Assembly (NCBI RefSeq): GCF_026540855.1
Contig: NZ_JALNUP010000006.1
Coordinates: 113,183-177,182 of the forward strand
Direction of reading: 5' to 3'
DNA length: 64,000 nt
DNA from: Sphingomonas sp. GC_Shp_5
GTDB taxonomy: Bacteria > Pseudomonadota > Alphaproteobacteria > Sphingomonadales > Sphingomonadaceae
The position numbers and the translations under genes are program-made. Below, in pieces: positions 53,239 to 61,401 of the stretch. How positions within the stretch are numbered: the first letter of the stretch is position 1; each line of letters opens with the position of its first letter. The notes beneath the pieces are model-generated. The model was given only the letters and a program-made list of their open reading frames with translations. It did no database searches and was not told the origin of the DNA.

Positions 53239-56200
53239 ATGCGTAACAATTTGTTCCTGGGCGTCGCAGCGGTAGCGCTGATCGCCCCGGCAGCGGCATC
53301 CGCCCAGGAAACCACGTCGTCCATCCGTGGGACGGTCACTAGCGGCGGTGCAGCCGTGACTGGCGCCAACATCACCGCAACGGACGTTAAGTCGGGCACG
53401 CGCTCGACGACGACCACCGACTCGAGTGGCGCCTTCACCATCGCTGGCCTGCGCGCTGGCGGTCCCTACACGGTCGAGGTCTCGAGCGTCCAGGGCACCA
53501 CCAGCGTTACCGACATCTATACGGTCGTGCAGCAGGCTTATGCCCTGCCGATCGACCTGGCGGACACCAGCGGCGGCAGCGGCGGTGCTGACATCGTCGT
53601 CACCGCGTCGAACATCCGCGGCGCCGGCGTGCGCTCGGATGGTCCGCAGACCATTCTTACCCAGGAAGACGTCGCCAAGGTCGCCTCGGTGAACCGCGAC
53701 GTGCGCGACGTCGAGCGCCGCGATCCGTTCGCCAACATCGATCGCGCCAGCAGCGGCGACCGGGGCGGCGCCGTCGCCTTCGCTGGCGTCAACTCGCGCT
53801 ACAACCGCTTCACCATCAACGGTGTGCAGGTCGGCGATACCTTCGGCCTCAACCAGGACGCGAGCCCGACCAACCGCGGACCTATCCCGTTCGACGCAAT
53901 TGGCCAGGTCGCGACGTCGGTCGCTCCCTATGACTTCCGCCAGTCGGGGTTCCAGGGCGGCGCGATCGACGTGACGCTGCTCAAGGGCACCAACGAGTTC
54001 CACGGCACCGGCTTCTATTCGCAGAACACCGATGGCCTCTCGGGCGACCAGATCGGCTCCAACAAGATCATCACCCCCAAGTACAAGAGCGAGACTTATG
54101 GCGCGCGCCTGAGCGGCCCGATCATCAAGGACAAGCTGTTCTTCATGGTCGCCGCCGAGCGCAACACCGATCCGCGTCCGTTCAGCACCCTCGTCGCGCA
54201 GATCCCCGGCCTAACGCAGGGCGCGATTGACAATGTGGTGAACCTCACCGATGCGTCGACCCGCTACGCCTCGGTCGATCCGGGCAACTCGCTTGTGGTC
54301 AACCCGCGCAAGGACGAAAAGATCGTCGGCCAGATCGATTGGAACATCACCGACCGCCAGAAGCTGTCGCTGTCATACGTCAATGCCTATGACTCGCTCG
54401 TCAGCCAGAACAACACCTCGTTGTCGGCATCGACACCCAGCTACGGCCTCAGCTCGAACGCCTACGCGCTTACCGAGCTGCTGCGCGCCGGCATCGTCCA
54501 GTTGAACTCGGACTGGACCGACAAGTTCTCGACCGAGATCCGCGGCCTCTACAAGTATCAGGAGCGTGGCCAGGAGCCGCTCAACGGCCGCACCTCGGGC
54601 CAACTCGGAGTCTGCATCGATCCCACGTCCGCCGGCTCGACGACGACCTGCACCACCGGCGTGCCGCGCATCTTCTTCGGTCCGGACAATTCGCGCCAGA
54701 CCAACCAGCTGTTCTTCGACACCTGGGGCGGCTCGATCATGGCCCGCTATCGTGCTGGCTCGCATGAAGTGAAGTTGCTGGGCGAGGTCACGCAAAACCG
54801 CACGTTCAACAACTTCGTGCAGAACAGCCTCGGCTCCTGGTACTTCGATTCGCTCGCCGATTATCAGGCAGGTCGCGCCAATCAACTCGTCTACGCGGCC
54901 GAGATCAACGGCCCGGGCAGTGCCGCCGCCGACTTCCGCTACACGCAATATACCTTCGGTTTCCAGGACGATTGGCAGGTCAACCCCGATCTGACGGTTA
55001 CCTACGGCACGCGCTACAGCATGTATGCGATGGACGATTACCCGATCTACAATCCGTACTTCCAGGCACGCTACGGCTTCCCGAACACCAAGACCTATAA
55101 GGGTCTGGATCAGATCGAGCCGCGCATCAGCTTCGCTTTCCGCCCACGCGGCATTTTCAACGGTCTGAAGCTGCGTGGCGGCGCCGGTATCTTCGGCGGT
55201 GGGTCGCCCGACATCTACATGTCGAACAGCTTCTCGAACACGATCACCACCAACTCGCTGACCATCAACCGAGACGCGACCTGCAACACCGCGGGCTCGA
55301 CCTGCGACCTGGCGCTCAACAACGTGACCGGCGTGGTGCCGGCGGCTCTGCAGACGGTTGCCTCCAACGTGACGGGCAACACCAGCCTGCCGCGCACCAA
55401 TACCGGCGCGCTTGACCGTGATTTCCACCTGCCGCGCTCGCTCAAGGCGACGCTGTCGGGTGACTATTCCTTCATGGGCTTCAACATCGGCCTCGATTAT
55501 TATTATTCGAACACGATCGACGCCGTGGTCTTCACCGATGCCCGTTCGGTGGTGATCGGCCGGTTGCCCGACGGCCGCCCGCGCTATGGCAACATCGCCG
55601 GCCCGGCTGGCTTCAGCGACAATAACTACGACATCCTGTCCACCAACACCTCCAAGGGCCGCAGCCACATCGGCGTGATCCGCATCGACAAGACCTTCGA
55701 CTTCGGTCTGTCGCTGGGTGGCAGCTACACGCTGCAGGACGTTCGCGACGTCAGCAACGCGTCGTCGTCGACGATCAACTCTAACTATCGCTTTCAGGTG
55801 CTGAGCGATCCCAACAACGCCGTGCTGGGCACGTCGGATCAGCAGACGACCTGGTCGTTCAAATATTCGGTTGGATACCAGCACGCGTTCTACAAGGATT
55901 ATAAGACGACGCTGCAGCTCTTCGGCGAGACCCGCGCGGGCAAGCCGTACAGCTTCACGATGAACGACCAGACGGCCAACCGATCGCCGGTGTTCGGCAC
56001 GGTGCTGACCGCCAATCAGTCGACCAATCTGCTGTACGTGCCGACCGGCCTCAACGATGCCATCGTCAGCTATGACTCGACTGCCACGCAAAACTCGCTG
56101 GACGCCCTCATCAACGGCACCAGCCTCCAGAAGTATCGCGGCAAGATCGCGGCGAAGAACATCGCTCGCAGCCGCGCCAACACCGTCATCGATCTCCACC

Positions 56201-56532
56201 TCGAGCAGGAACTGCCGACGTTCATCGGTGGGTCGCGCGTGTCGCTGTTCGCCGACATTAACAACTTCACCAACCTGCTCAACAAGAACTGGGGTGGCCT
56301 GCGCCAGGTCAGCCCGACCTTCAACGACGCGACAGCGGGCGTCATCACCGTGCAGTGTCTCACCACTGCGGTAGCGACGGGTGCCACCCCGACGTCGGCA
56401 CAGATCGCCGCCAATTCGGCTCAGCCCTGCGTCCAGTATCGCTACTCGGCGTACGTCGCTCCGAATGACAAGGCGATCAACGTGTCGCAGTCGCTCTACA
56501 CCATCCGTCTCGGCGCCCGCTTCACCTTCTAA
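53239..56532 (+). CDS. TonB-dependent receptor, Oar-like, with carboxypeptidase-regulatory domain
   Basis: A 1097-residue outer-membrane protein. Signal peptide MRNNLFLGVAAVALIAPAAASAQ; a carboxypeptidase-regulatory-like domain (SIRGTVTSGGAAVTGANITATD, about residues 30-105); a plug (NIRGAGVRSDGPQTILTQEDVAKVASVNRDVRDVERRDPFANID), then a large barrel ending YTIRLGARFTF with terminal Phe. This type resembles Oar of Myxococcus and its Sphingomonadales relatives. The ligand is unknown. AAAGGGGAAAA precedes the ATG. A strong terminator follows, and a LytS/LytTR pair lies 123 bases further. Confidence 0.92.
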   Translation: MRNNLFLGVAAVALIAPAAASAQETTSSIRGTVTSGGAAVTGANITATDVKSGTRSTTTTDSSGAFTIAGLRAGGPYTVEVSSVQGTTSVTDIYTVVQQAYALPIDLADTSGGSGGADIVVTASNIRGAGVRSDGPQTILTQEDVAKVASVNRDVRDVERRDPFANIDRASSGDRGGAVAFAGVNSRYNRFTINGVQVGDTFGLNQDASPTNRGPIPFDAIGQVATSVAPYDFRQSGFQGGAIDVTLLKGTNEFHGTGFYSQNTDGLSGDQIGSNKIITPKYKSETYGARLSGPIIKDKLFFMVAAERNTDPRPFSTLVAQIPGLTQGAIDNVVNLTDASTRYASVDPGNSLVVNPRKDEKIVGQIDWNITDRQKLSLSYVNAYDSLVSQNNTSLSASTPSYGLSSNAYALTELLRAGIVQLNSDWTDKFSTEIRGLYKYQERGQEPLNGRTSGQLGVCIDPTSAGSTTTCTTGVPRIFFGPDNSRQTNQLFFDTWGGSIMARYRAGSHEVKLLGEVTQNRTFNNFVQNSLGSWYFDSLADYQAGRANQLVYAAEINGPGSAAADFRYTQYTFGFQDDWQVNPDLTVTYGTRYSMYAMDDYPIYNPYFQARYGFPNTKTYKGLDQIEPRISFAFRPRGIFNGLKLRGGAGIFGGGSPDIYMSNSFSNTITTNSLTINRDATCNTAGSTCDLALNNVTGVVPAALQTVASNVTGNTSLPRTNTGALDRDFHLPRSLKATLSGDYSFMGFNIGLDYYYSNTIDAVVFTDARSVVIGRLPDGRPRYGNIAGPAGFSDNNYDILSTNTSKGRSHIGVIRIDKTFDFGLSLGGSYTLQDVRDVSNASSSTINSNYRFQVLSDPNNAVLGTSDQQTTWSFKYSVGYQHAFYKDYKTTLQLFGETRAGKPYSFTMNDQTANRSPVFGTVLTANQSTNLLYVPTGLNDAIVSYDSTATQNSLDALINGTSLQKYRGKIAAKNIARSRANTVIDLHLEQELPTFIGGSRVSLFADINNFTNLLNKNWGGLRQVSPTFNDATAGVITVQCLTTAVATGATPTSAQIAANSAQPCVQYRYSAYVAPNDKAINVSQSLYTIRLGARFTF

Positions 56533-56561
56533 CGACGAGCGGCTCCTCACCGGACCCAATC

Positions 56562-56596
56562 GGCCGCCGTTCCCCACGGAACGGCGGCCTTTTTTT
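56562..56596 (+). terminator. Strong Rho-independent terminator
   Basis: GGCCGCCGTTCC/CCAC/GGAACGGCGGCC: a perfect 12-bp stem with a T7 run directly after it, downstream of the Oar-like receptor. Confidence 0.95.
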
Positions 56597-56655
56597 GCCC
56601 CGCGCCCGCTGCCGGATTTGGCCTCCTCCCACCACCCGTGTAGAGCCCGCAGATC

Positions 56656-57792
56656 ATGGCGACGCCTCCCCCCGCCCCGCGCCCCGCGCTCTCGCCCGGG
56701 CAAAGCACCGCGCTCAATGTGCGGCCGTTCTTCGAAAACAAGAGCCGCGCCTTCTGGACGCTGCAGGCGGTCGGCTGGAGCGGCTATCTGACGCTGCGCG
56801 GGGTCGGCGCGATCGCCAACGGCTTCTCGCTCGACGGGATCATCCCGGTGATCGTCGAATCGATTCTCGGCTATTGCATCACCCTGCTGCTCTCGACGCT
56901 GTACGGCACCTATCGCCGTCTGCCCCGCGTCGCTGGGATCCTGCTCACCGTCGCGACGCTGGTCGCCGCCACCGCGATTTACGCCTTTCTCGACGCCTTC
57001 ACCTTCTCGTTCATCCGCATGCAGCCGGGGATCTCGCTGACCCTGCTGATCGGCAGCATCTACGTTAGCTTCACCGTGCTCGCGGGCTGGTCGGCGCTCT
57101 ATTTCGGGATCAACTTCTACCTGATCGTCGAACAGCAGATCGACCAGATGGAGCATCTCACCACCCAGGCGAGCTCGGCGCAGCTGGCGATGCTGCGCTA
57201 CCAGCTCAACCCGCATTTCCTATTCAACACGCTCAACTCGATCTCCACCCTGGTGCTGCTCAAGCAGACCGAGCGCGCCAATGCAATGCTCAGCCGGCTG
57301 TCGTCGTTCCTGCGCTACACGCTCGCCAACGAGCCCACCGCGCATGTCACGGTGGCGCAGGAGATCGACCAGCTGAAGCTCTATCTCGAGATCGAGAAGA
57401 TGCGCTTCGAGGAGCGGCTGCGTCCGGAATTCGACATCGATCCCCGCGTCGAGCGGGCGCGGCTGCCGTCGCTGCTGCTCCAGCCATTGGTCGAGAATGC
57501 GATCAAATATGCGGTCACCCCGCAGGAGGAAGGCGCCGAAATCTGCGTGCGCGTGCGGCTCGCCGGGGATCGCGTGCAGATCAGCGTATCCGACACCGGT
57601 CCGGGGTTGAACGAAAGCCGCACCATGCCAAGCCTTTCAACCGGCGTGGGTCTCACCAATATAAGGGAGAGGCTGGTCCAGGCTTATGGCCCCGATCAGC
57701 GCTTCGAGACGCGTACGACGCCGGCTGGGGGGTTTTCGGTAGAGATCGACATCCCCTACCAGCTCGACGATGTGAGTAGAGAGGCCGCATGA
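56656..57792 (+). CDS. LytS-type sensor histidine kinase
   Basis: A 378-residue kinase. Four TM helices occupy about residues 40-165. A short coiled coil leads to the His_kinase (PF06580) domain with the phosphoacceptor in NPHFLFNTLNS (His188). The ATPase domain has LQPLVENAIKYAVTP (N-box) and DTGPGLNES...GVGLTNIRERL (G-boxes). ATG 56656 is chosen. The last codons overlap the response-regulator start (ATGA). Input signal unknown; the membrane part has no large sensor loop. Confidence 0.9.
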   Translation: MATPPPAPRPALSPGQSTALNVRPFFENKSRAFWTLQAVGWSGYLTLRGVGAIANGFSLDGIIPVIVESILGYCITLLLSTLYGTYRRLPRVAGILLTVATLVAATAIYAFLDAFTFSFIRMQPGISLTLLIGSIYVSFTVLAGWSALYFGINFYLIVEQQIDQMEHLTTQASSAQLAMLRYQLNPHFLFNTLNSISTLVLLKQTERANAMLSRLSSFLRYTLANEPTAHVTVAQEIDQLKLYLEIEKMRFEERLRPEFDIDPRVERARLPSLLLQPLVENAIKYAVTPQEEGAEICVRVRLAGDRVQISVSDTGPGLNESRTMPSLSTGVGLTNIRERLVQAYGPDQRFETRTTPAGGFSVEIDIPYQLDDVSREAA

Positions 57793-58598
57793 CGATCAGA
57801 ACCATCCTGGTGGACGACGAACCGCTCGCTATCCAGGGATTGGAGCTCAGGCTCCAGGCGCACGATGATGTCGAGATCATCGAGAAATGCTCCAACGGCC
57901 GCGAGGCGATCCGCGCGATCAAGACCCACAAGCCCGATCTCGTCTTTCTCGACATCCAGATGCCCGGGTTCGACGGCTTCTCGGTGGTCCAGGGCCTGAT
58001 GGAGGTCGAGCCGCCGCTGTTCGTGTTCGTCACCGCTTATTCGGATCACGCGCTGCGCGCGTTCGAGGCGCAGGCGGTGGATTATCTGATGAAGCCGGTC
58101 GAGGAATCGCGTCTCGCCGATACGCTGGATCGCGTCCGCCAGCGGCTCAGCGAAAAGCGAGGCGTCGAGGAGAATGAGAAGCTAAAGGAGGTGCTCGCCG
58201 AGCATGCGCCGGAAGCGGCCGCGGACATGGCCGACGGCGGCGGCAATGCCGATGGGGTCAGCGCCAATCGCTTCGAAAAGCTGATCAATATCAAGGATCG
58301 CGGCCAGATCTTCCGCGTCGACGTCGACACCATCGAGCGGATCGACGCGGCCGGCGATTACATGTGCATCTACACCGGCGACAACACGCTGATCCTGCGC
58401 GAGACGATGAAGGATTTGGAGAAGCGGCTCGATCCGCGCCGGTTCCAGCGCGTCCACCGCTCGACGATCGTCAACCTCGATCTGGTTAAGCAGGTCAAGC
58501 CGCACACCAACGGTGAATGCTTCCTGGTACTCAATTCGGGCGCTTCGGTGAAGGTGAGCCGCAGCTACCGCGACGTCGTCGCCCGCTTCGTCCACTAA
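57789..58598 (+). CDS. LytTR-family response regulator
   Basis: A 269-residue regulator. Receiver domain with TILVDDEPLAIQGLEL, phosphoacceptor Asp55 (LVFLDIQMPGFDG) and Lys in YLMKPVEE. An acidic linker (about 120-160) leads to a LytTR DNA-binding domain (INIKDRGQIFRVDVDTIERIDAAGDYMCIYTGDNTLI, HRSTIVNLDLVKQVKPHTNGECFL). Co-encoded with the LytS-type kinase. Targets are unknown; such pairs often regulate their own neighbours. A GC hairpin follows. Confidence 0.92.
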   Translation: MTIRTILVDDEPLAIQGLELRLQAHDDVEIIEKCSNGREAIRAIKTHKPDLVFLDIQMPGFDGFSVVQGLMEVEPPLFVFVTAYSDHALRAFEAQAVDYLMKPVEESRLADTLDRVRQRLSEKRGVEENEKLKEVLAEHAPEAAADMADGGGNADGVSANRFEKLINIKDRGQIFRVDVDTIERIDAAGDYMCIYTGDNTLILRETMKDLEKRLDPRRFQRVHRSTIVNLDLVKQVKPHTNGECFLVLNSGASVKVSRSYRDVVARFVH

Positions 58599-58605
58599 GC
58601 GCGTC

Positions 58606-58646
58606 CGGCGCCGCCCGCCCTACTTCCAAGGGCAGGCGGCGCCGGG
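58606..58646. terminator. Hairpin between response regulator and small membrane-protein gene
   Basis: CCGGCGCCGCC-C-GCCC pairs with GGGC-A-GGCGGCGCCGG (15 of 16), loop TACTTCCAA, between convergent stops. No T-run. Confidence 0.55.
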
Positions 58647-58652
58647 TGAGGA

Positions 58653-58799
58653 CTAGACCGCGCGGCGGCCGCTGAACAGCTGGATCAGGCCAACGATCAG
58701 CGCAACCACGAGCAGGATGTGGATCAGGCCGCCCGCGATGTGGAGCGAGAAGCCCAGCAGCCAGAGCACGAGAAGAATGACGGCGATGGTCCACAACAT
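58653..58799 (-). CDS. Lmo0937-family small membrane protein
   Basis: A 48-residue protein, MLWTIAVILLVLWLLGFSLHIAGGLIHILLVVALIVGLIQLFSG, i.e. two hydrophobic segments separated by HIAGG and a basic C-terminus (RRAV). This is the DUF5670/lmo0937 pattern. GGAGAG precedes ATG 58799. Such proteins are widespread, stress-related in some species; function unknown. The longer open frame upstream looks non-coding. Confidence 0.8.
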   Translation of the reverse strand: MLWTIAVILLVLWLLGFSLHIAGGLIHILLVVALIVGLIQLFSGRRAV

Positions 58800-58979
58800 A
58801 TAAGCTCTCCAAGCATCCGACGGCCACGGCAGCCATCGTTGAGCAACAAACGTAGGTAAACGCCAAAGCGTTCCGCCTCCGCAACGGCCCGTCATAGGTC
58901 AGCGCTTGGACACACCGCACGGCACCAGAAGAATGTCGGTGACGGGGTCTCTCCGGATCGCACCGTCAGCAAGCCGACG

Positions 58980-59399
58980 CTACAGCTCGTAGCGAGGCAC
59001 GTCGTCGTCATACGGCCACGGAGGATAGAAGATCGGCTTGTCGCCAAAGTGTCGCTTCACAATCCGGTCGCGCCGGTCCATCCGATCCTCGTCGCGATCG
59101 ATCTCGTCCGGATAGGTAAAGGTGGCGTCGAACTTGCCGTCGCTGAGGACATATTCAATTTCCTCCCAGCGAGCGTTGCCGGTCTGCGCCCGCCAAAGAT
59201 CGAGCAACGCATCGCCAAGGTCCCGGAGATCGGGATGCCGGTAGACGATCTGGTCCGGCGTGTTCTTGTAGATGGAGGGCGCCACGTAGTTATCATCAAC
59301 CTCGGCATACAGCAGGGTTCCGTCTAACGGATAATCCGTGTCCCGCGCCAGTAGTTGACCGATCTCGGAAAGCAGCCGTCCAGTTTCATCGTTTGTCAC
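58980..59399 (-). CDS. YezG/DUF600-like immunity protein
   Basis: A 139-residue acidic protein: LLSEIGQLLARDTDYPLDGTLLYAEVDDNYVAPSIYK, DLGDALLDLWRAQ, RWEEIEYVLSDGKFDATFTYPDEIDRDEDRM, and KRHFGDKPIFYPP. This sequence pattern is that of YezG-like immunity proteins, partners of nuclease toxins. GTG 59399 is supported by GGAGGTG upstream and overlaps the last 14 bases of the nuclease gene. It should protect the producer by binding the nuclease. Confidence 0.82.
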   Translation of the reverse strand: MTNDETGRLLSEIGQLLARDTDYPLDGTLLYAEVDDNYVAPSIYKNTPDQIVYRHPDLRDLGDALLDLWRAQTGNARWEEIEYVLSDGKFDATFTYPDEIDRDEDRMDRRDRIVKRHFGDKPIFYPPWPYDDDVPRYEL

Positions 59400-60345
59400 G
59401 GTTCACCTCCGTTGGCGCGTTAGGAAATTTCAGACTTTTCAGATGGCCATCAACGGAGAAGAAAACATCCAGCTCATAAGGTCGTCGCGATCCACCATGA
59501 TAGTGCGGGACGATCGATATCGTCACCCTCTTGTGCTGCTTCTTGGCGGTCGCCAACTGCTCCTCAAACGCCCGATAACGACCGCGGTTGAAGTTGGCGT
59601 CCTGCGCGAAATGGTTGAAGGCTTCCGTCGGCCCGTTGAAGCGCGCCGCGATATAATGTCCGCCATCATCGGTCTTCCGCCGATCCGCACCGCCGGCCGC
59701 TGCCTGGTGTGACCGCGACCGCACGGGCGTGGCCGTGAGCGACACCTCTCCCCATGCGTGTCTCATCCGGTCGCCGGCTTCTAGTTCATAATTGTAGCCG
59801 TTGGCGACGATGACGCGCCGCCGTTCGCCGACCATGGCGATGGCTGGCCGGGCCAGCGCGGTCGCCGAGGTGGCCGAAGTGGCCGGAGTGGTCGAACGAG
59901 AAATCCTGGCCGTCGGCGTGGCGGAAGCAGCCGGCGTCGATCGAGGCATCTGCGCGTCCGGCCAGATGGCCCTTCCGGTCGCCCCAGCGCCACCACCGCG
60001 ACCGCCACCGCCGCCGGTGAAAGCATCGCTCGGTGATCGCTTCGCGGATCGCGCAGCTGGGTCGCGGGGTGGCGCCCCCGGCGCCGACGTTGTTGTCGAC
60101 GAACCGCGGCCCGGAGCCGCGGCGCCGGGGGCGCCGCTCCTGGGTCTGCCGTCAGCACCGCGCGCGGAACCGCCCTGGCCGACATACCTGCCCGCCCCCA
60201 CGAAGGTGAACTGCCCGTTCCGCTCGTCATGCCACGGGTTTGACTTGCATTCGAGGTTGTCCGGATGGGCCGCAGCAGGCCTGATCCCCGTGCGCAGCCA
60301 CATTTCGAATGGCCGCTTTCGGGCCTCGTAGGGCATCAAGGTCAC
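59386..60345 (-). CDS. Polymorphic toxin: N-terminal NPWHD motif region plus DNA/RNA non-specific endonuclease domain
   Basis: A 319-residue protein. Residues about 30-56 hold SNPWHDERNGQFTFVGAGRYVG, a motif shared by several alphaproteobacterial toxin-like proteins. Residues about 57-165 are a Gly/Pro/Ser/Ala-rich low-complexity linker. The C-terminal domain (about 170-319) has GDRMRHAWGEVSL, the active-site motif DDGGHYIAARF (226-236) and QDANFNRGRYRAFEEQL, which identify an Endonuclea_NS_2 nuclease (DNA/RNA non-specific). No signal peptide, TonB or T6SS marker was found. GTG start with AGGAGG upstream. The immunity gene overlaps its 3' end. Delivery route unknown. Confidence 0.83.
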   Translation of the reverse strand: MTLMPYEARKRPFEMWLRTGIRPAAAHPDNLECKSNPWHDERNGQFTFVGAGRYVGQGGSARGADGRPRSGAPGAAAPGRGSSTTTSAPGAPPRDPAARSAKRSPSDAFTGGGGGRGGGAGATGRAIWPDAQMPRSTPAASATPTARISRSTTPATSATSATALARPAIAMVGERRRVIVANGYNYELEAGDRMRHAWGEVSLTATPVRSRSHQAAAGGADRRKTDDGGHYIAARFNGPTEAFNHFAQDANFNRGRYRAFEEQLATAKKQHKRVTISIVPHYHGGSRRPYELDVFFSVDGHLKSLKFPNAPTEVNRDKR

Positions 60346-60612
60346 GCTACCCTCCTCCCAGAGTATGGCAGGAACGTTTGAGCAACGTTTTCCAACAAGT
60401 CAAGCATCGTGACTAACGTCAGGCGGCCTTCACTCAGGCAAGTCTACGCCTGTGTCGCATGACATTGATTGACCTATATGTTTTGCCACCGCAACTTGCG
60501 TTGATCAACGAAAGGCTGTCGCGGTTGACTATGCCATAGGCGATTGACGATGGTGTATCATCCAAGCGAGTCGACGATCGTTCCGCCGACGCCACGCCCG
60601 CCCGCCGTATCG
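60346..60612. other. Less GC-rich spacer upstream of the nuclease gene
   Basis: About 267 bases, visibly lower in GC than its surroundings (for example around 60440-60560), containing the nuclease ribosome-binding site near its left end and probably its promoter. No coding frame or structured RNA was seen. The lower GC hints at recent acquisition. Confidence 0.4.
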
Positions 60613-61401
60613 TCAGCTGCCCAGGATCACCCTGGCGCGATCCGCCAGCCGCGCCACGGCAGCATCATGGATGCCCGGCGCCGACACGATCACCCCGAAC
60701 GCCTGCGGGTGGCGCTTATTGAACTCGAGTACGCCGCCCACCGCATCGCTCACCCCTGCTCCCGCTTCGGCGGCGATCAGCGCCGCGGCGGCGATGTCCC
60801 ATTCCTTGCCCCAGCGCAACGTCGCCACCAGATCGGCCTCGTCGGCCGCGACCATCGCGATCCGCAGCGCGATCGAGTTGGGCTTGTGCACCGCGACCAG
60901 GTCGCGATCCGTCTTGGGCAGGGCGTCGGTCGGCACCCGGGCGCCCGGCAGTGCGTCGCGCGTCCCCGCCTGCAGCCGCACCCCGTTGCGCCACGCCCCC
61001 TGGCCCAGCGCGGCGCACCAGCGCTCGCGCCGCGCGGGCGCGTCGAGCACGCCGATCGTTACCGCGCCGCGCTCGACCAAGGCGACCGAAATTGCCCAGC
61101 CCTCGCGACCGCGAATGTAATCGCGGGTGCCGTCGATCGAATCGACCACCCAGATCCGCTCGTGATCGAGCCGGACGAGATCGTCGGCGCGCTCCTCGGA
61201 GAGCCAGCCCGCGTCGGGCAGCAGTGCCGACAGCCGCGCCCGCAGCATCGCATCAACGTCGAGGTCGACTTCGCACACCGGGCTGCCGGCTTCCTTCTCC
61301 CATTGGCGAAAATTGGTCCGCCAGCGAGCAAGCGCCATCTGCCCCGCTTCCGCGGCGATCCCCGCAACCGCGGTGGCGAGATCGCGCCCCGGTTCAGCCA
61401 C
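60613..61401 (-). CDS. CysQ-like 3'(2'),5'-bisphosphate nucleotidase / inositol monophosphatase family protein
   Basis: A 262-residue Mg-dependent, Li-sensitive phosphatase-family enzyme. Metal-site motifs: LSEERADD (Glu), WVVDSIDGTRDYIRG (the DxIDGT motif) and WDIAAAALIAAEAG near the C-terminus. CysQ-type activity hydrolyses PAP to AMP in sulfur assimilation; inositol phosphatase activity is possible. ATG 61401 overlaps the pmbA stop by eight bases, so the two are co-transcribed. Confidence 0.88.
   Translation of the reverse strand: MAEPGRDLATAVAGIAAEAGQMALARWRTNFRQWEKEAGSPVCEVDLDVDAMLRARLSALLPDAGWLSEERADDLVRLDHERIWVVDSIDGTRDYIRGREGWAISVALVERGAVTIGVLDAPARRERWCAALGQGAWRNGVRLQAGTRDALPGARVPTDALPKTDRDLVAVHKPNSIALRIAMVAADEADLVATLRWGKEWDIAAAALIAAEAGAGVSDAVGGVLEFNKRHPQAFGVIVSAPGIHDAAVARLADRARVILGS

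Noticed and set aside
54373..57216. A 947-residue open frame antisense to the Oar-like receptor and kinase
   Set aside because: Shadow of strongly supported genes; composition Arg/Val/Gly/Ala/Glu, no domain.
59801..60331. A 176-residue plus-strand open frame opposite the nuclease
   Set aside because: It is the complement of the low-complexity linker and has no start context or domain.
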